Shown here piece by piece: positions 12,460-25,345 of a stretch of 60,000 nucleotides of DNA. The stretch comes from Lineus longissimus (Eukaryota; Nemertea; Pilidiophora; Heteronemertea; Lineidae): contig NC_088314.1 in the NCBI RefSeq assembly GCF_910592395.1, positions 12,650,001 to 12,710,000 of the forward strand. The letters run 5' to 3'. Position numbers and translations under genes: made by a program. The stretch's first letter is position 1, and every line of letters starts with the position of its first letter. Under the pieces are notes generated by a model. It did no database searches. It was not told where the DNA came from and saw nothing but the letters and a program-made list of their open reading frames with translations.

Positions 12460-13114
12460 TTTTCTTTTTCGTGAAGTAATCTGTTGCCCTGATGTTTTTC
12501 AAAACACCAGCCAACTTCTGGTGTCTAGCACTCCGTTGGTACCTGACTGTGTACTGCCTGTTCATTGCAATTCTGTCGAGCGCTTTCATTGGGCGGCAAC
12601 AAGTATCGACTTCGATGTTGAACCACTTTAGTTTCCGTCGCCCGCTCTCGGCTATGTTATGGTTCATTCTGTGGGCTGCTGAATGGATACGAGGGGTTGA
12701 GTTCCTGCTCCTGGTCACAATCTTAGGATCGCTGGCCGACAGACCTCGATTCTTGGACTCAACCCCCTGGGTTGTCACGCCAAGACTCAGCTGTTGCAAC
12801 GCTCCTTTACTAAGGCATACCTCCAAAACGAGATGTACCAAGTTCTTGTCAATCACTGTCATTTTAAACTTGGGAATCTCACCGTAAGATGACCATCGTG
12901 TTGATTTGTGCCACCAAGAACCAGTTGTGCCTGAGCACAGTGAGAATTCGTTCTGTGGACAACCAGTGCAGTCACCACCATAACAGTTCACAACACAGGC
13001 AACAGTGTCATACAGGTATCCCATGATCCTGTCGAGATCACCGTTGCAGCTCTTGAATAGAGATTGCAAAATCTTGGATGACCTTACCCTAAGATCATTC
13101 AGAAACGTTGTTTT

Positions 13115-14801
13115 TAGCTCGGCTGACTAAGTCAGCCGAGCTTGTCAAATAAATTGTTCAGTGGCGTCCGTCTGTCCATCCATCCATCCATCCATCCGTC
13201 CGTTAAACCCATGGTGCACATTTTGTAACCGTAAGACCTAGAGACTTCAATTTTGCATTTCTGGATACTTCTGGTCAAACTCTACTTTCAAAACAAAATT
13301 TGTCGCCATTCGACCTACTTCCTGCGAGCGAGAGTGCATGAAGGAAACTGGCCTATATCGGCCTAGGAGCAGCAGAATGAGTCGAAATATGCTCTAATAT
13401 TAAGATAAAATTCTTTAAAATCTATTTTATTGAGAAAAAGTTCAAAATTTTAACAGGAGAGGGCGCTACCTGCCTTTTAATTATTTCTGCCGATTCAAAT
13501 TCCCGCCCGATGACGTCAGCCATCAATGAAGTCTCCTATTTGCCAGTTCTCAAAACATGGCAGCAACACAACAAAAGCAGTAGCTCCAGGAATAAATTAC
13601 TGTTCACTTCAGCTTCGTAATCGATTGTACCCCCACTTTATTGTGTTTTGTGTGGTGTTCCTATTCAATCAACGATGTAAGGCCTTATTATGTTGGTTTT
13701 AATTGAGAAGGTGCATTATAAGCGGCGTACGAAATACCGAAGCGGAGACAAAATGGCGGCATGTTGTTTACGTCATGTGCAATAATCTTGGAGCTCAATG
13801 ACACTCAAGTACCCAATTTTCTGCATAAAAAGTAGTCTGGGAGGGGATATTATCACCAGTTTGTTTCAGTGGTAGTCATAAGGTCTTCAGGGACTACTTT
13901 CAGAAATTAGTTCTTGAAAATTTGGCCACATTTCTGTGAAAACGATATCGGAAGTGCATGCTCTGTTCGCGATGACATCGCCGATGTATTTTGAAGTGGA
14001 GAATTCCCACAGTATGTGCAGTGAATCGGCATGATTCTGTTCGCCTATTAAATTTTAGTTCTACGATTCTTTCATGAGTAAAAAGTAGACATTCTCAGCA
14101 ATACAATAATGTCACTCCCATAAAAATTGATTGGAAATTGAGGGAACTACGGCATTCTGTTCGGCAACTGGCAGCGCTGAAAAAATACATTGCATACTGT
14201 ACAATACCAAATGGCACATTTTAAAAAGCGCTCATTGGACAACGTAGGGAATCACCAGAAATGACGTCATCGCTGGTCTAAATAGAAAACTACGGTGGCG
14301 CAGTAGAGCACAAGAAAAGGTTTAGCATTAACTTTGTCATGCAAGCTTCAGCAACAAAACGATTTCTCATGAATGATTTATTTGATCATCATCAGCTTGT
14401 TTCCCCTGATAGATAAAAAAATGATTTACAATTTCCATCAAAGTTTTCTATTTTGTGTATAGTCACATGTTATTTAACTGGCAAGGAGCCAAGCAGTTTT
14501 TAATATTCGCGGGAAAATACTTCGTACTTGTAAACGAGGCTATGACAATGAGTATCCTCATTCATAGCATAAACTTCATGTTTCGGTAAATATTTTCATA
14601 CGATGATTTCACCCGAATTATGGTCAGGATTGAGGAATGAACAGTGGCATAATTATGTCAACCAAAAACATTGGTACCGTAGTGAACGCAAAAGGATATC
14701 AAATACCATGGAGCATGCCATTTTCATGCATAATGAACTAAACACCGGGAAGATATTAATGATATTAACTCAGCTGAGCGCCAGGCCCTTGGGCCTCTTG
14801 T
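13115..14801 (+). mobile_element. Helitron-like element, family A (A2)
   Basis: Duplicate of A1 in the same position within the transposase gene. It has the same 5' hairpin GCTCGGCTGAC/GTCAGCCGAGC and 3' CAGCTGAGCG plus palindrome and CTTGT end. Confidence 0.8.
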
Positions 14802-16131
14802 TAACAGTGTTCTCTCCTCTGCAGTACGTCCCGGGAACATACCTTTACTGAATTCAGCTCTATGTCCTGCACGCGTCTGGGCTTGATGCAAATGTATAGA
14901 GTCAAGTTGATGCTTCACCGTGAATAAGCCGCCGAAGAGCTTTTTTGTTGCATCAGTTAACCCTTTGAATGAACTGGAATCACCATCTGTAGTCAAATGT
15001 TCTACATGTAGGCCCTGTTTCTCAAAAGTCTCGGCAAATGCAACCCCAAGATCATATTCTCTGAATGCATCTGCCTCAGGAAAGTTAGCCGTGCACTTCG
15101 AGTGTCGTTCGTCAACGTTTGTGCCAGTGGCACCACATTTAACTTCAAAACCTTTCGCCCGCATTGCAGCCCCTATCCAGCAGAGTTTTGTTTTAACCTC
15201 AATGTCAATGATTTTGTGTTCATCTGTCACATTTTCGACACATAATCCAGTCATTGTGCTCGCACAACGGCCCATCTTGTTCCTCGAAGTGAGGTGTAAA
15301 CTATTATAGCGTCCATCAGCTTGGACATTGATTCCTGTGTCGTCCTGATTTCTTAGGCGCAGTATCCTTTTCAAGTTCTCGCGTATGTCTGCCATATCGG
15401 CCACATTCATTTTAACTGTTTCTTCACCAACTTTATTTGCCTGCTTTTGCATGATACTCCTACAGGGGGGGTGGGATTCCCATCATGCTCAGTATGTAAC
15501 TCATACTCTCGTTGCCAATCATTGTGTCCTGCAACGCAATCTGTAATGCAACATTTGGAAGAGCGGCTTTTCGTCCGCGCTTGCCAGTGTCTATGTCCTC
15601 AAAAAGTTTATACAATTTCGAATCAAAACCACAGTTTTTACACACCACAGTGACTGAACAACACACCCCCTGCTTACGTACCTCTCCATATTTGAATATC
15701 GGCTGACAGTTCACGTGATATTCTCTATGGGCCCTGTTAACGTCGTTGAGCACATCCATCAGTTTGGTTGTCTGAACAACGAAACTCTCGTGATCATGCT
15801 CCATGGTCTCATCTGGTATCTCCATCTCATCATCAGTGTCTTCTGTCATGTTGACCCGTAGTAAGTTGACATTCTTGGCAGTACGGTTATTAATATCCGG
15901 TATGTGTCTTTTGCCGTCGTGTCCCATCGTTGTGACCTGTCCGTACTCCTGGGGCGTGAGTCGTCTGCATGCGGGTTGTAGGCCTACTTCTCGTTCGTCG
16001 TCGCTCACCACCTCGACACCTCAACTCCGCACGTGTCCGCTCTTGAACATTGTTCTCGTTGCTTCATTCGATGCCCTAGCGTGCCTCGGAGAACCCCGTT
16101 TTCCTATCAATCTCCTCGCCTTTGTCCTCAT

Positions 16132-16856
16132 CTTGTCTTGTCTTTTCGTAACTTGTCTTTCTTTGCTTAAAATCGTACTCCTAGGAGATGTCTATTTCGG
16201 GATGCTTCCTTCAACAGACTGAAAATACACAAGAAAGGACAAGAGATTACAAAAGGGTGGATGTTGATTGGACAATAGCGATGACAATGGTTGCTGTTGT
16301 GGAAGTGTCAGACTTGGATGTGACAGACAGGGAGATAACATATGGGTTAATCTTTTTCTCATTTTACACCTTACTAACAAGCTTTCCATGCTTATAATGC
16401 ATCATATATTTGTTGTTTTTCAAATTTCAGACAAAGTTAATATTGTTCGATTTGAAATTTTGACATTTTCAGCATGATACCACTGTCACAACCTTGGAAC
16501 ATCCTTTAAAAAGACAACTTTTTTCCCAAAAATTGAAATTTTTGAATATTTCTCATGAATTAAAATTGTTTCAAATTCCTATTTCAGATTGACTGTAGAC
16601 CACTGGTGATTTGTCGAAGATTTGGTACCATTCGATTAAGAATTCTACGAGTTAATGAGCTTAACTTGAAGACAGTCTGTAAACAATTTGAAGACGAAAT
16701 ATAAGGTAGGTTGTCCGTATCGGACAAAATTTTAAAACGTTAATAGCTCGCTCAAATCAAGTTCATTTTTGATGAAACTTGGTTATGTTAGTCAAGACAT
16801 CTCAAATGCTTGGGAAAAGGCATATTTCATTGATATCTCAAGATTATCCCTCTTCA
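16132..16856 (+). other. Transposon right arm, copy 2
   Basis: This duplicates 5476-6200, with the divergent ATG at 16188 and the exon-like segment at 16588-16704 ending in TAA. It abuts the next left arm in the same CCCTCT-TCATT-AGAGGG arrangement. Confidence 0.35.
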
Positions 16857-17235
16857 TTAGAGGGTTTTGGGTTACAGGTCAAAAATAGTAAATGAGCTCT
16901 GAAATCCACAAAAACCGTTTGAATTGGCTGAAATGTGTTGAGAATGTGTGGACATATCATGGAAATTGGAAAATGTGGAAAAAAAGAAAATTCTCAAATT
17001 TAACCCCCCCCCCTGTCCTACAGGGCTTTTAAGTGAAAATGCCAAAAATTGAAATTTTCAAAAAATTTCAAATAATTTCAAATTTTTCTACTTTTTTGGG
17101 CTAGATATGTTTCCTAACAATCATCAATTGTGAATAGTAATGAGAGTGTTGATTGTTTTGCATGTTATTTTCATTTTGGGAGGTGTCGGGCACAGAGCAC
17201 GCTGGGTGGAGGGTACCAAGCTTTCACTTTTTTTT

Positions 17236-18672
17236 TGGCTAACCGTAGGGGAGTCTTATGTAATACCGCAGTGTCCGTCGTCCGTCGTCGTATCCTATTT
17301 CAGAAACAGTGGCACGTTTCTTAACCCCTAAAGCTATGAACTTTAAACTTTGAGCAAATGACCCCCTAGGTCAGATGACCTTTGTTACTGAATTTCGGTC
17401 CGATCTGATTCTTCACCTGGCCACCAGGGGGCTAAAACCAAAAACTTAAAAAGTGCGATAAATCGTTTATTACTGATTTGTTTTTGCTAAAATTTTTATG
17501 GTGCGTACCCCTAGCAAGGATACATCACATATCCTACGGGTTTTTGATTTGACCTACTGGTCAAGGTCACAGAGGTCAAACTCTAAAATTTCACCGATAG
17601 TGGCACGTTTTGTCTTTATTCGTCCTATAGTCCTTAAATTTGGTATGTAGACACCTGTTACGTAGCTCTACATGTTGACAAAAATCAGGTCAATGTGGCG
17701 TAGTTTTCAAGGTCACAGAGGTCAAATGGTGTGATTTGGCCGTTTGTGTGTAAATATGGCACGTTTTTTAACCACTAAAGCTATGAACTTTAAACTTGGT
17801 ACACATGACCCCCTAGGTCAGATGACCAGTGACACTGATTTTTGGTCCGGTCTGATTCTTAACTTGGCCACCAGGGGCCAAAACCAAAAATTTGAATAGT
17901 GCCATATCTCGCTTATTACTGATTAGTTTTTAGTAAAAATTTCATGATAGATACTCTTAGCAAGGATACATCACATATGATACGGGTTTTTGATTTGCAT
18001 ACTTGTCAAGGTCACAGAGGTCAAATGGTGTAAATTGGCCATTTGAGCGTAACTGTGGAACGTTTGTTAACCCCTAAGGCTATGAACTTGAGACTTTGTA
18101 TAAAGGACCCCCTAGGTCAGCTGACCTGTGACCCTGAATTTCAATCCGGTCTGATTCTCGACTTGGCCACCAGGGGGCCAAAAGTGAAAACCTAGAAAGT
18201 GTGATATCTCGCTTATTAGTGATTCGCTTTCAATAACATTTTTATGGTAGAGAACTGCAAGGATACATCACATATCATATGAGTTTTGATCTGACCTGCT
18301 TTTCAAGGTCACAGAGGTCAAATGGCGTAAATTGGTCGTTTGATTGTAACTATGGCACGTTTCTTAACCACTAAAGCTATGAACTTGAAATTTGTACACG
18401 ACTCCCTACGTCATGTAACCTCAGACACCGAATTTCGATCTGATCCGGTACTCAACTTGGCCACCAGGAGGCCAAAACTAAAATAGGTAAAAAGTGCAAT
18501 ATCTCGTTTATTAGTGACTTTTTTTGATGATATTCTTATGGTACTTACTCCAAGCAACGATACATCACATGTCATACCTATATACTATACATGTACAATG
18601 TTTCTTAACCTGGATGAATTCCAAAGCACCAAATATCTATACGGTGAGCACAATGGCCCCTGGCCGTTTCAT
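17236..18672 (+). mobile_element. Helitron-like element, family C (C2), full length
   Basis: The 5' end TGGCTAACCGTAGG pairs with TACGGTGAGC near the 3' end, which closes GGCCCCTGGCCG and TTTCAT. After a GTCCGTCGTC stretch it has four to five tandem modules, each with a GGCACGTTTCTTAACC block, a palindromic GGTCA-n2-TGACC block, a CTCF-like block and a DR3 block. It separates the left arm (to 17227) from the endonuclease gene, and the 10657 copy gives the empty site. Confidence 0.8.
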
Positions 18673-18722
18673 TTATTTCAGCAGGTGAATTCAAGAGAAA
18701 AGTATCTGAATTACGAGCGAGA

Positions 18723-19097
18723 ATGTTAGCAAAGACTATTAGTGATGGTTTTTGTTTGAATTGGGAGGGGGCTAAACAAAAAAAGAGGGGGGTAACATAC
18801 GGGTTTGTTAAAGTAAGTTTTTTGGATAAGCCGGTCACAATGACTGCACACCGTGCAATGTTTTTGTGTGATCATGATGAATTGAAGTTCAAAACTGGCG
18901 CAGGTTATCATATAAGTCATCTTTGTCATAATCCTCTGTGCGTGAAAGTCGAGCACTTGACAATAGAAAGAGGAAGGGTCAATCAAAGTAGAAAAAGGTG
19001 CAATGCCAAGAAAGTCTGTGCAGGCCATGGCAACTGCCCTAAATGCATTTTTCCTGGTAAGCTATATGTTGAAGTTGAAAGAAAATATCATTATTAG
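18723..19097 (+). CDS. His-Me finger (zf-His_Me_endon, I-PpoI-like) endonuclease domain protein, copy 3
   Basis: This open frame of 124 codons has a true ATG and a seven-A run that keeps it in frame. Expected activity is double-strand DNA cleavage by a zinc-bound beta-beta-alpha nuclease fold. Visible signature: catalytic-type His66 in SHLCHN, Cys68, Cys73 and His78 as first zinc ligands, Asn87 in VNQSRKRC matching the metal-binding Asn, and Cys93, Cys99, His102 and Cys108 as the second cluster. The last codons run into element A3, which supplies the TAG stop, so a few C-terminal residues are lost. Upstream, the frame continues to CAG at 18680-18682. It differs from copy 4 by a T/C change at about 18871. 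Confidence 0.75.
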   Translation: MLAKTISDGFCLNWEGAKQKKRGVTYGFVKVSFLDKPVTMTAHRAMFLCDHDELKFKTGAGYHISHLCHNPLCVKVEHLTIERGRVNQSRKRCNAKKVCAGHGNCPKCIFPGKLYVEVERKYHY

Positions 19098-19781
19098 CTC
19101 AGCTGACAAAGTCAGCGGAGCTAGTAGAATAGCTGTTCAAATGGTGTCCGTCCTGCAATCCATCCATCCATCTAGGGACCCATCTGTGGACAAAACTGGA
19201 CATTTCTGACCGGGAAGGCCCAGCCACTTCGTTGACGGTGGTAAATTAGGACTAGGAGTTGCCCAAGGTGAACTCAAAAAACGAAAAATCAGCGCGATCC
19301 GACCTGTATTAAGAGAATGAGGTCATTTCGCGTTTAGATTTCTTTCCCTTTTTACCTCGGTCCACAGAGCAAATATTGATTTCAAATATGGCTGAATATT
19401 TTTAAATATTTTTTACTTTTTTACTTTTAATGGAATAATTATAGTTTTCACCGCCAGTTGGCGCTGCATGCACATTGACTGAATTTTGGCGATTTCAAAT
19501 TTGGCGGTGGCTCAACTTTTTGCAAGCAGTGCTGCTGATTGGCCGATCGATAGAAGAGATGCCACCATTTAAAAATGGCGGTAGTCGCTGCTTAATGAAG
19601 GTGAGTGAACTTTCTCATGTTCAATCGGTTGATACTCTTTTAATCAACATGACCATGTATCTGAAATTTGTGAAGGTACTGCAAAGAGTCTATATAATTC
19701 AGATTTATCAATAGTTTTTTATAATATTGCGGAAATTTTGTGCACAAATTAGCGAAAGTTGGTGCTCGTCTCATGTCATTT
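19095..19781 (+). mobile_element. Helitron-like element, family A (A3), 5' part only
   Basis: It starts TAGCTCAGCTGAC-AAA-GTCAGCGGAGC directly after the endonuclease codons for YHY, followed by CCATCCATCC repeats. It is cut at 19781 by the tandem-duplication junction. It is the duplicated start of A4. Confidence 0.75.
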
Positions 19782-21441
19782 TGACCTGTGACCCTGAATT
19801 TCAATCCGGTCTGATTCTCGACTTGGCCACCAGGGGGCCAAAAGTGAAAACCTAGAAAGTGTGATATCTCGCTTATTAGTGATTCGCTTTCAATAACATT
19901 TTTATGGTAGAGAACTGCAAGGATACATCACATATCATATGAGTTTTGATCTGACCTGCTTTTCAAGGTCACAGAGGTCAAATGGCGTAAATTGGTCGTT
20001 TGATTGTAACTATGGCACGTTTCTTAACCACTAAAGCTATGAACTTGAAATTTGTACACGACTCCCTACGTCATGTAACCTCAGACACCGAATTTCGATC
20101 TGATCCGGTACTCAACTTGGCCACCAGGAGGCCAAAACTAAAATAGGTAAAAAGTGCAATATCTCGTTTATTAGTGACTTTTTTTGATGATATTCTTATG
20201 GTACTTACTCCAAGCAACGATACATCACATGTCATACCTATATACTATACATGTACAATGTTTCTTAACCTGGATGAATTCCAAAGCACCAAATATCTAT
20301 ACGGTGAGCACAATGGCCCCTGGCCGTTTCATTTATTTCAGCAGGTGAATTCAAGAGAAAAGTATCTGAATTACGAGCGAGAATGTTAGCAAAGACTATT
20401 AGTGATGGTTTTTGTTTGAATTGGGAGGGGGCTAAACAAAAAAAGAGGGGGGTAACATACGGGTTTGTTAAAGTAAGTTTTTTGGATAAGCCGGTCACAA
20501 TGACTGCACACCGTGCAATGTTTTTGTGTGACCATGATGAATTGAAGTTCAAAACTGGCGCAGGTTATCATATAAGTCATCTTTGTCATAATCCTCTGTG
20601 CGTGAAAGTCGAGCACTTGACAATAGAAAGAGGAAGGGTCAATCAAAGTAGAAAAAGGTGCAATGCCAAGAAAGTCTGTGCAGGCCATGGCAACTGCCCT
20701 AAATGCATTTTTCCTGGTAAGCTATATGTTGAAGTTGAAAGAAAATATCATTATTAGCTCAGCTGACAAAGTCAGCGGAGCTAGTAGAATAGCTGTTCAA
20801 ATGGTGTCCGTCCTGCAATCCATCCATCCATCTAGGGACCCATCTGTGGACAAAATTGGACATTTCTGACCGGGAAGGCCCAGCCACTTCGTTGACGGTG
20901 GTAAATTAGGACTAGGAGTTGCCCAAGGTGAACTCAAAAAATGAAAAATCAGCGCGATCCGACCTGTATTAAGAGAATGAGGTCATTTCGCGTTTAGATT
21001 TCTTTCCCTTTTTACCTCGGTCCACAGAGCAAATATTGATTTCAAATATGGCTGAATATTTTTAAATATTTTTTACTTTTTTACTTTTAATGGAATAATT
21101 ATAGTTTTCACCGCCAGTTGGCGCTGCATGCACATTGACTGAATTTTGGCGATTTCAAATTTGGCGGTGGCTCAACTTTTTGCAAGCAGTGCTGCTGATT
21201 GGCCGATCGATAGAAGAGATGCCACCATTTAAAAATGGCGGTAGTCGCTGCTTAATGAAGGTGAGTGAACTTTCTCATGTTCAATCGGTTGATACTCTTT
21301 TAATCAACATGACCATGTATCTGAAATTTGTGAAGGTACTGCAAAGAGTCTATATAATTCAGATTTATCAATAGTTTTTTATAATATTGCGGAAATTTTG
21401 TGCACAAATTAGCGAAAGTTGGTGCTCGTCTCATGTCATTT
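19782..21441. repeat. 1,660-bp tandem duplication, copy 2
   Basis: Second copy of 18122-19781. Its first 551 bases are the 3' end of a family C element (to 20332), followed by the endonuclease gene and the 5' end of A4. It continues into unique sequence at 21442. Confidence 0.9.
20383..20757 (+). CDS. His-Me finger (zf-His_Me_endon, I-PpoI-like) endonuclease domain protein, copy 4
   Basis: This is the best candidate partner of the intact transposase at 30551-32755. The frame is open from the ATG, with all expected catalytic and zinc residues: His66, Cys68, Cys73, His78, Asn87, Cys93, Cys99, His102 and Cys108, plus an extra Cys105 that is Arg in copies 1 and 2. Residues 36-50 (DKPVTMTAHRAMFLC) match the region before the metal finger in this family. 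In copies 1 and 2 the equivalent gene runs on tail to tail into the transposase. Here A4 splits the two at ATCATTAT/ATTGAATTG. The domain assignment is strong. The biological role (helper nuclease in transposition, or selfish homing) is inference. Confidence 0.75.
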   Translation: MLAKTISDGFCLNWEGAKQKKRGVTYGFVKVSFLDKPVTMTAHRAMFLCDHDELKFKTGAGYHISHLCHNPLCVKVEHLTIERGRVNQSRKRCNAKKVCAGHGNCPKCIFPGKLYVEVERKYHY

Positions 21442-21444
21442 TAG

Positions 21445-24142
21445 AGCGAGAAATTTGTTTCCATCGATCTCTACCACTGAAAAATCGCTTGCATAGCTTC
21501 GAATTTTTGTGAAAATAAGTATCTGAACTTGGTTTCAAATAGTCTAGAGAGTTACCTTTGTGGTGATACATATAGTATGTGATAAATATTTGTGGAATTT
21601 GTGAAATTCGGCTTTCAAACGTGCCGATGATGCAAGCGATCTCACGTGAATTTTGCAAGTCCTGATTTGTCGACTGGGTGTCAAGAATCACTCACCTTAG
21701 GCCTAATTCAGTTCAAAGATCGAAAGTAATATCTGAACTTAGTTTCAAATAGCCTACGCAATTATCATTTCGGTGATAGGGAGCTCTTAAGCGAGCTTTA
21801 TGGTTAAGGGTCGAATGTGTGTGTGTATACCGTCAACGAAAAAAACTTGACCCGGTTGACCGGAACCAGAAAACTTCTGCACCCAGGTGACATTTTTGCA
21901 CGCGAATCGTATACGCTAGCTAATGCACAGCAATTTACCTGGGGAGAGATTTTCTTTTTCCAAACAATTCAGCGGGACGCTACGATGTTTACGCAGAGAA
22001 GCCGCTGTTCGGTTGAAGATTTCGTCAAAACACGGCCGAATCAAAGTGTAACGATACCCTGGGGCGAATCGAAATGCATTAAACAACAAGCTGCATCGCT
22101 GCCAGAGATTATTTTTCTCTTTCCGCGACGAAATCGTGCTTTGAACTGGCAAAATTCCGCAAAAGATTTTCCGTCTGCTAACTTTTCCGTAGTTTCAAGC
22201 GCACCAACATGATCGGTCCGGGGCTGCCCGTTTCGACGACGATTTTGTCAATATCATGGGGTGTGACAATATGTCAACGGTCTGGTTCCCTTAATAATGC
22301 AATAATCTTGAAAGTACATTGGTCTCAATGTCTATTTCCCCGTTTCCATGTCAAAATCCTACCGTGAAACCTGAAACCACTCGTCCACAACACTGGCCAT
22401 TTTAATTTTCCGTAGAAAGCGCATGCGCACTTAACTCAAACGCACGCGCTACCCTCAGGTCTCACAAGCCGGTGCGGAGGCCAGGCCTACCTGCCTCCAA
22501 AAATGACGCGACGTCATTTCATGCATACCCCTGTTCCAGCGGCTGTAGACTTGGCAGTACGTTACTCTCACACAAACCAATACATTTCTGAATAGCATGT
22601 CTCTTGTATTGTAGAATACATCTGACCAAGTTTGACCAAGTGATCAGGTGTTAATCTTGAAGTTATAAGGCATAGAGGTGAATTTTTTTCAAATTTGCGT
22701 TATACAGGGTGTCTCATGCATTGTGCTACATCAGTCTATGCATGACTGTATGTCTAGGCGACGTTGGTCTTTTTGAATTAGAATATAAATCTTAATTACA
22801 CTTGGGTCTTGGGATCATTATGCTTATCTCCGGGCAAAAATACCTATCCTTCTCCTGTTGTGTTTAGTTTCCCACATTCTCCCCACTTATTTTCTATACT
22901 GCGACAGCGTCTATTGGGTCAACTGCCATGATGGCATCATCCTAACTATATCCCCCCTCTCCCACCCACCAACTACTCGCCATCAATCATTGACATTGTG
23001 TGCTAGCCAACTGCTTCTTCGGTCAACTGCCATGATGGCATCATCCTAACTATATACCCCCCCCCCCCCCCCACCGAGTCTTCTCGCTCACCAGCCCTAT
23101 TAACGAAGAGCTCCCTATCAAGGCCTGAGCCTTCCTCATATTATATTATGCATGTATGTAATAATTGTTAATATGCCTAAAACGCGCAATTAAAACGGCG
23201 AAAGATCTTAATAAACACTCTGGTGGCGGTCGCACTAAATAACGACCGGTAGGGCCCGAAGTCTGGCGGAGAAAAAAAGGTAGCGCCCGGAGGTTGAAAC
23301 GGGATTTTTATGCACTTTTAACTGTATATTTATGTTGTTTAGATGTATTTCTAACAGTTCTGTAACTTTGATGACCAAGCTTGCACCCAAAGTTGGTAAA
23401 ATTGATGCTTGTTTATGGACTGCGCGAGCGACCGGAGAATTCGCCGTCGGCCATTTTGGCTACGGTCCCTGAGTTGTTGTGGTTGGCAATTTTGCAACAA
23501 ATCTCGCTATTTACGTTTGTTTTCTCCCTGTCTGGTCATTGGCCGTGAAAAAAATTATTTTGAAAGTCACATTATGACATCGTAGTATGAATTCCACTGC
23601 AGTTTCGTTAGGCAGCAATGCTCATGTTTTTGGTTTGCAATCCTGTACTGTCTGTACACTGCGCTGTGCATGGTTGTACTGTTGGCTGTAAAAAAAGACA
23701 AACACGATAGCCAAAGAGGATAACTCAACAGGCCCTCATGATTGAATTGATGGACACCTTATTTGATAGTACCTCATCATTAAGTCCACTAGATCCTGTT
23801 CTGTCACATGTCGTAGACGATAGACAATTTTCAAAATGTAGTACACCACTCGCTCATCTTTAAGCCCAGCTCTCGGCTCACATCATGTGGGCACGGTTGG
23901 CTGTTGAGTGTTATGGTTCAGTCTGTGAGACTAATTTAAAGAGGTTACACTTTTATTTTGAATTGGAAAACAGCCCACAGGACTGACTTTTCACTGAGTA
24001 ATAAGTGTGCCCTTCAAAGGTTAAGTCTCTTTCTGGATTTGCTTCCATAGATGCCTTGTTCAGGATATCATCTGAGTCCGATGCCTGGTCAAGCACAGAC
24101 TGTATCCGGTGGTGTACATTTCCCCGTCTATGTCACCCTTTT
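21445..24142. other. Interior of A4, no gene recognised
   Basis: A 131-codon frame at 21817-22212 has no recognisable domain and a non-ATG-like context, so it is not called. A 40-bp direct repeat containing the palindrome TGCCATGATGGCA occurs at about 22917-22957 and 23020-23060, followed by C runs. An NRF1-like GCGCATGCGC lies near 22419. Confidence 0.4.

Positions 24143-25345
<1,203 letters not shown>

Larger units (their letters stand above)
11116..16131 (-). pseudogene. Mutator-like DDE transposase, broken copy 2
   Basis: Structure and damage are those of copy 1: a nonsense codon near 16022, a G-run frameshift near 15465-15471, element A2 (13115-14801), element B2 (11338-12459), and a frameshift near 11320. 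Being the same in both copies, these changes are inherited from the unit before duplication, which argues that they are not random base-calling errors. Confidence 0.85.
10657..18140. repeat. Direct segmental duplication, copy 2
   Basis: This is the second copy of the 1-7484 segment. It continues past the point where copy 1 stops, so element C2 is complete here. All insertions and disabling changes of the transposase are shared, so they arose before the duplication. Confidence 0.95.
18122..19781. repeat. 1,660-bp tandem duplication, copy 1
   Basis: This matches 19782-21441 with about three substitutions. The unit runs from inside element C2, through the endonuclease gene, into the 5' part of a family A element. 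The junction near 19781 shares only a few bases (TTTGA), consistent with a microhomology-mediated tandem duplication. Confidence 0.9.

Noticed and set aside
21817-22212. 131-codon plus-strand frame in the A4 interior
   Set aside because: No recognisable domain, no splice or promoter context, an equally open frame on the other strand, and not repeated elsewhere.
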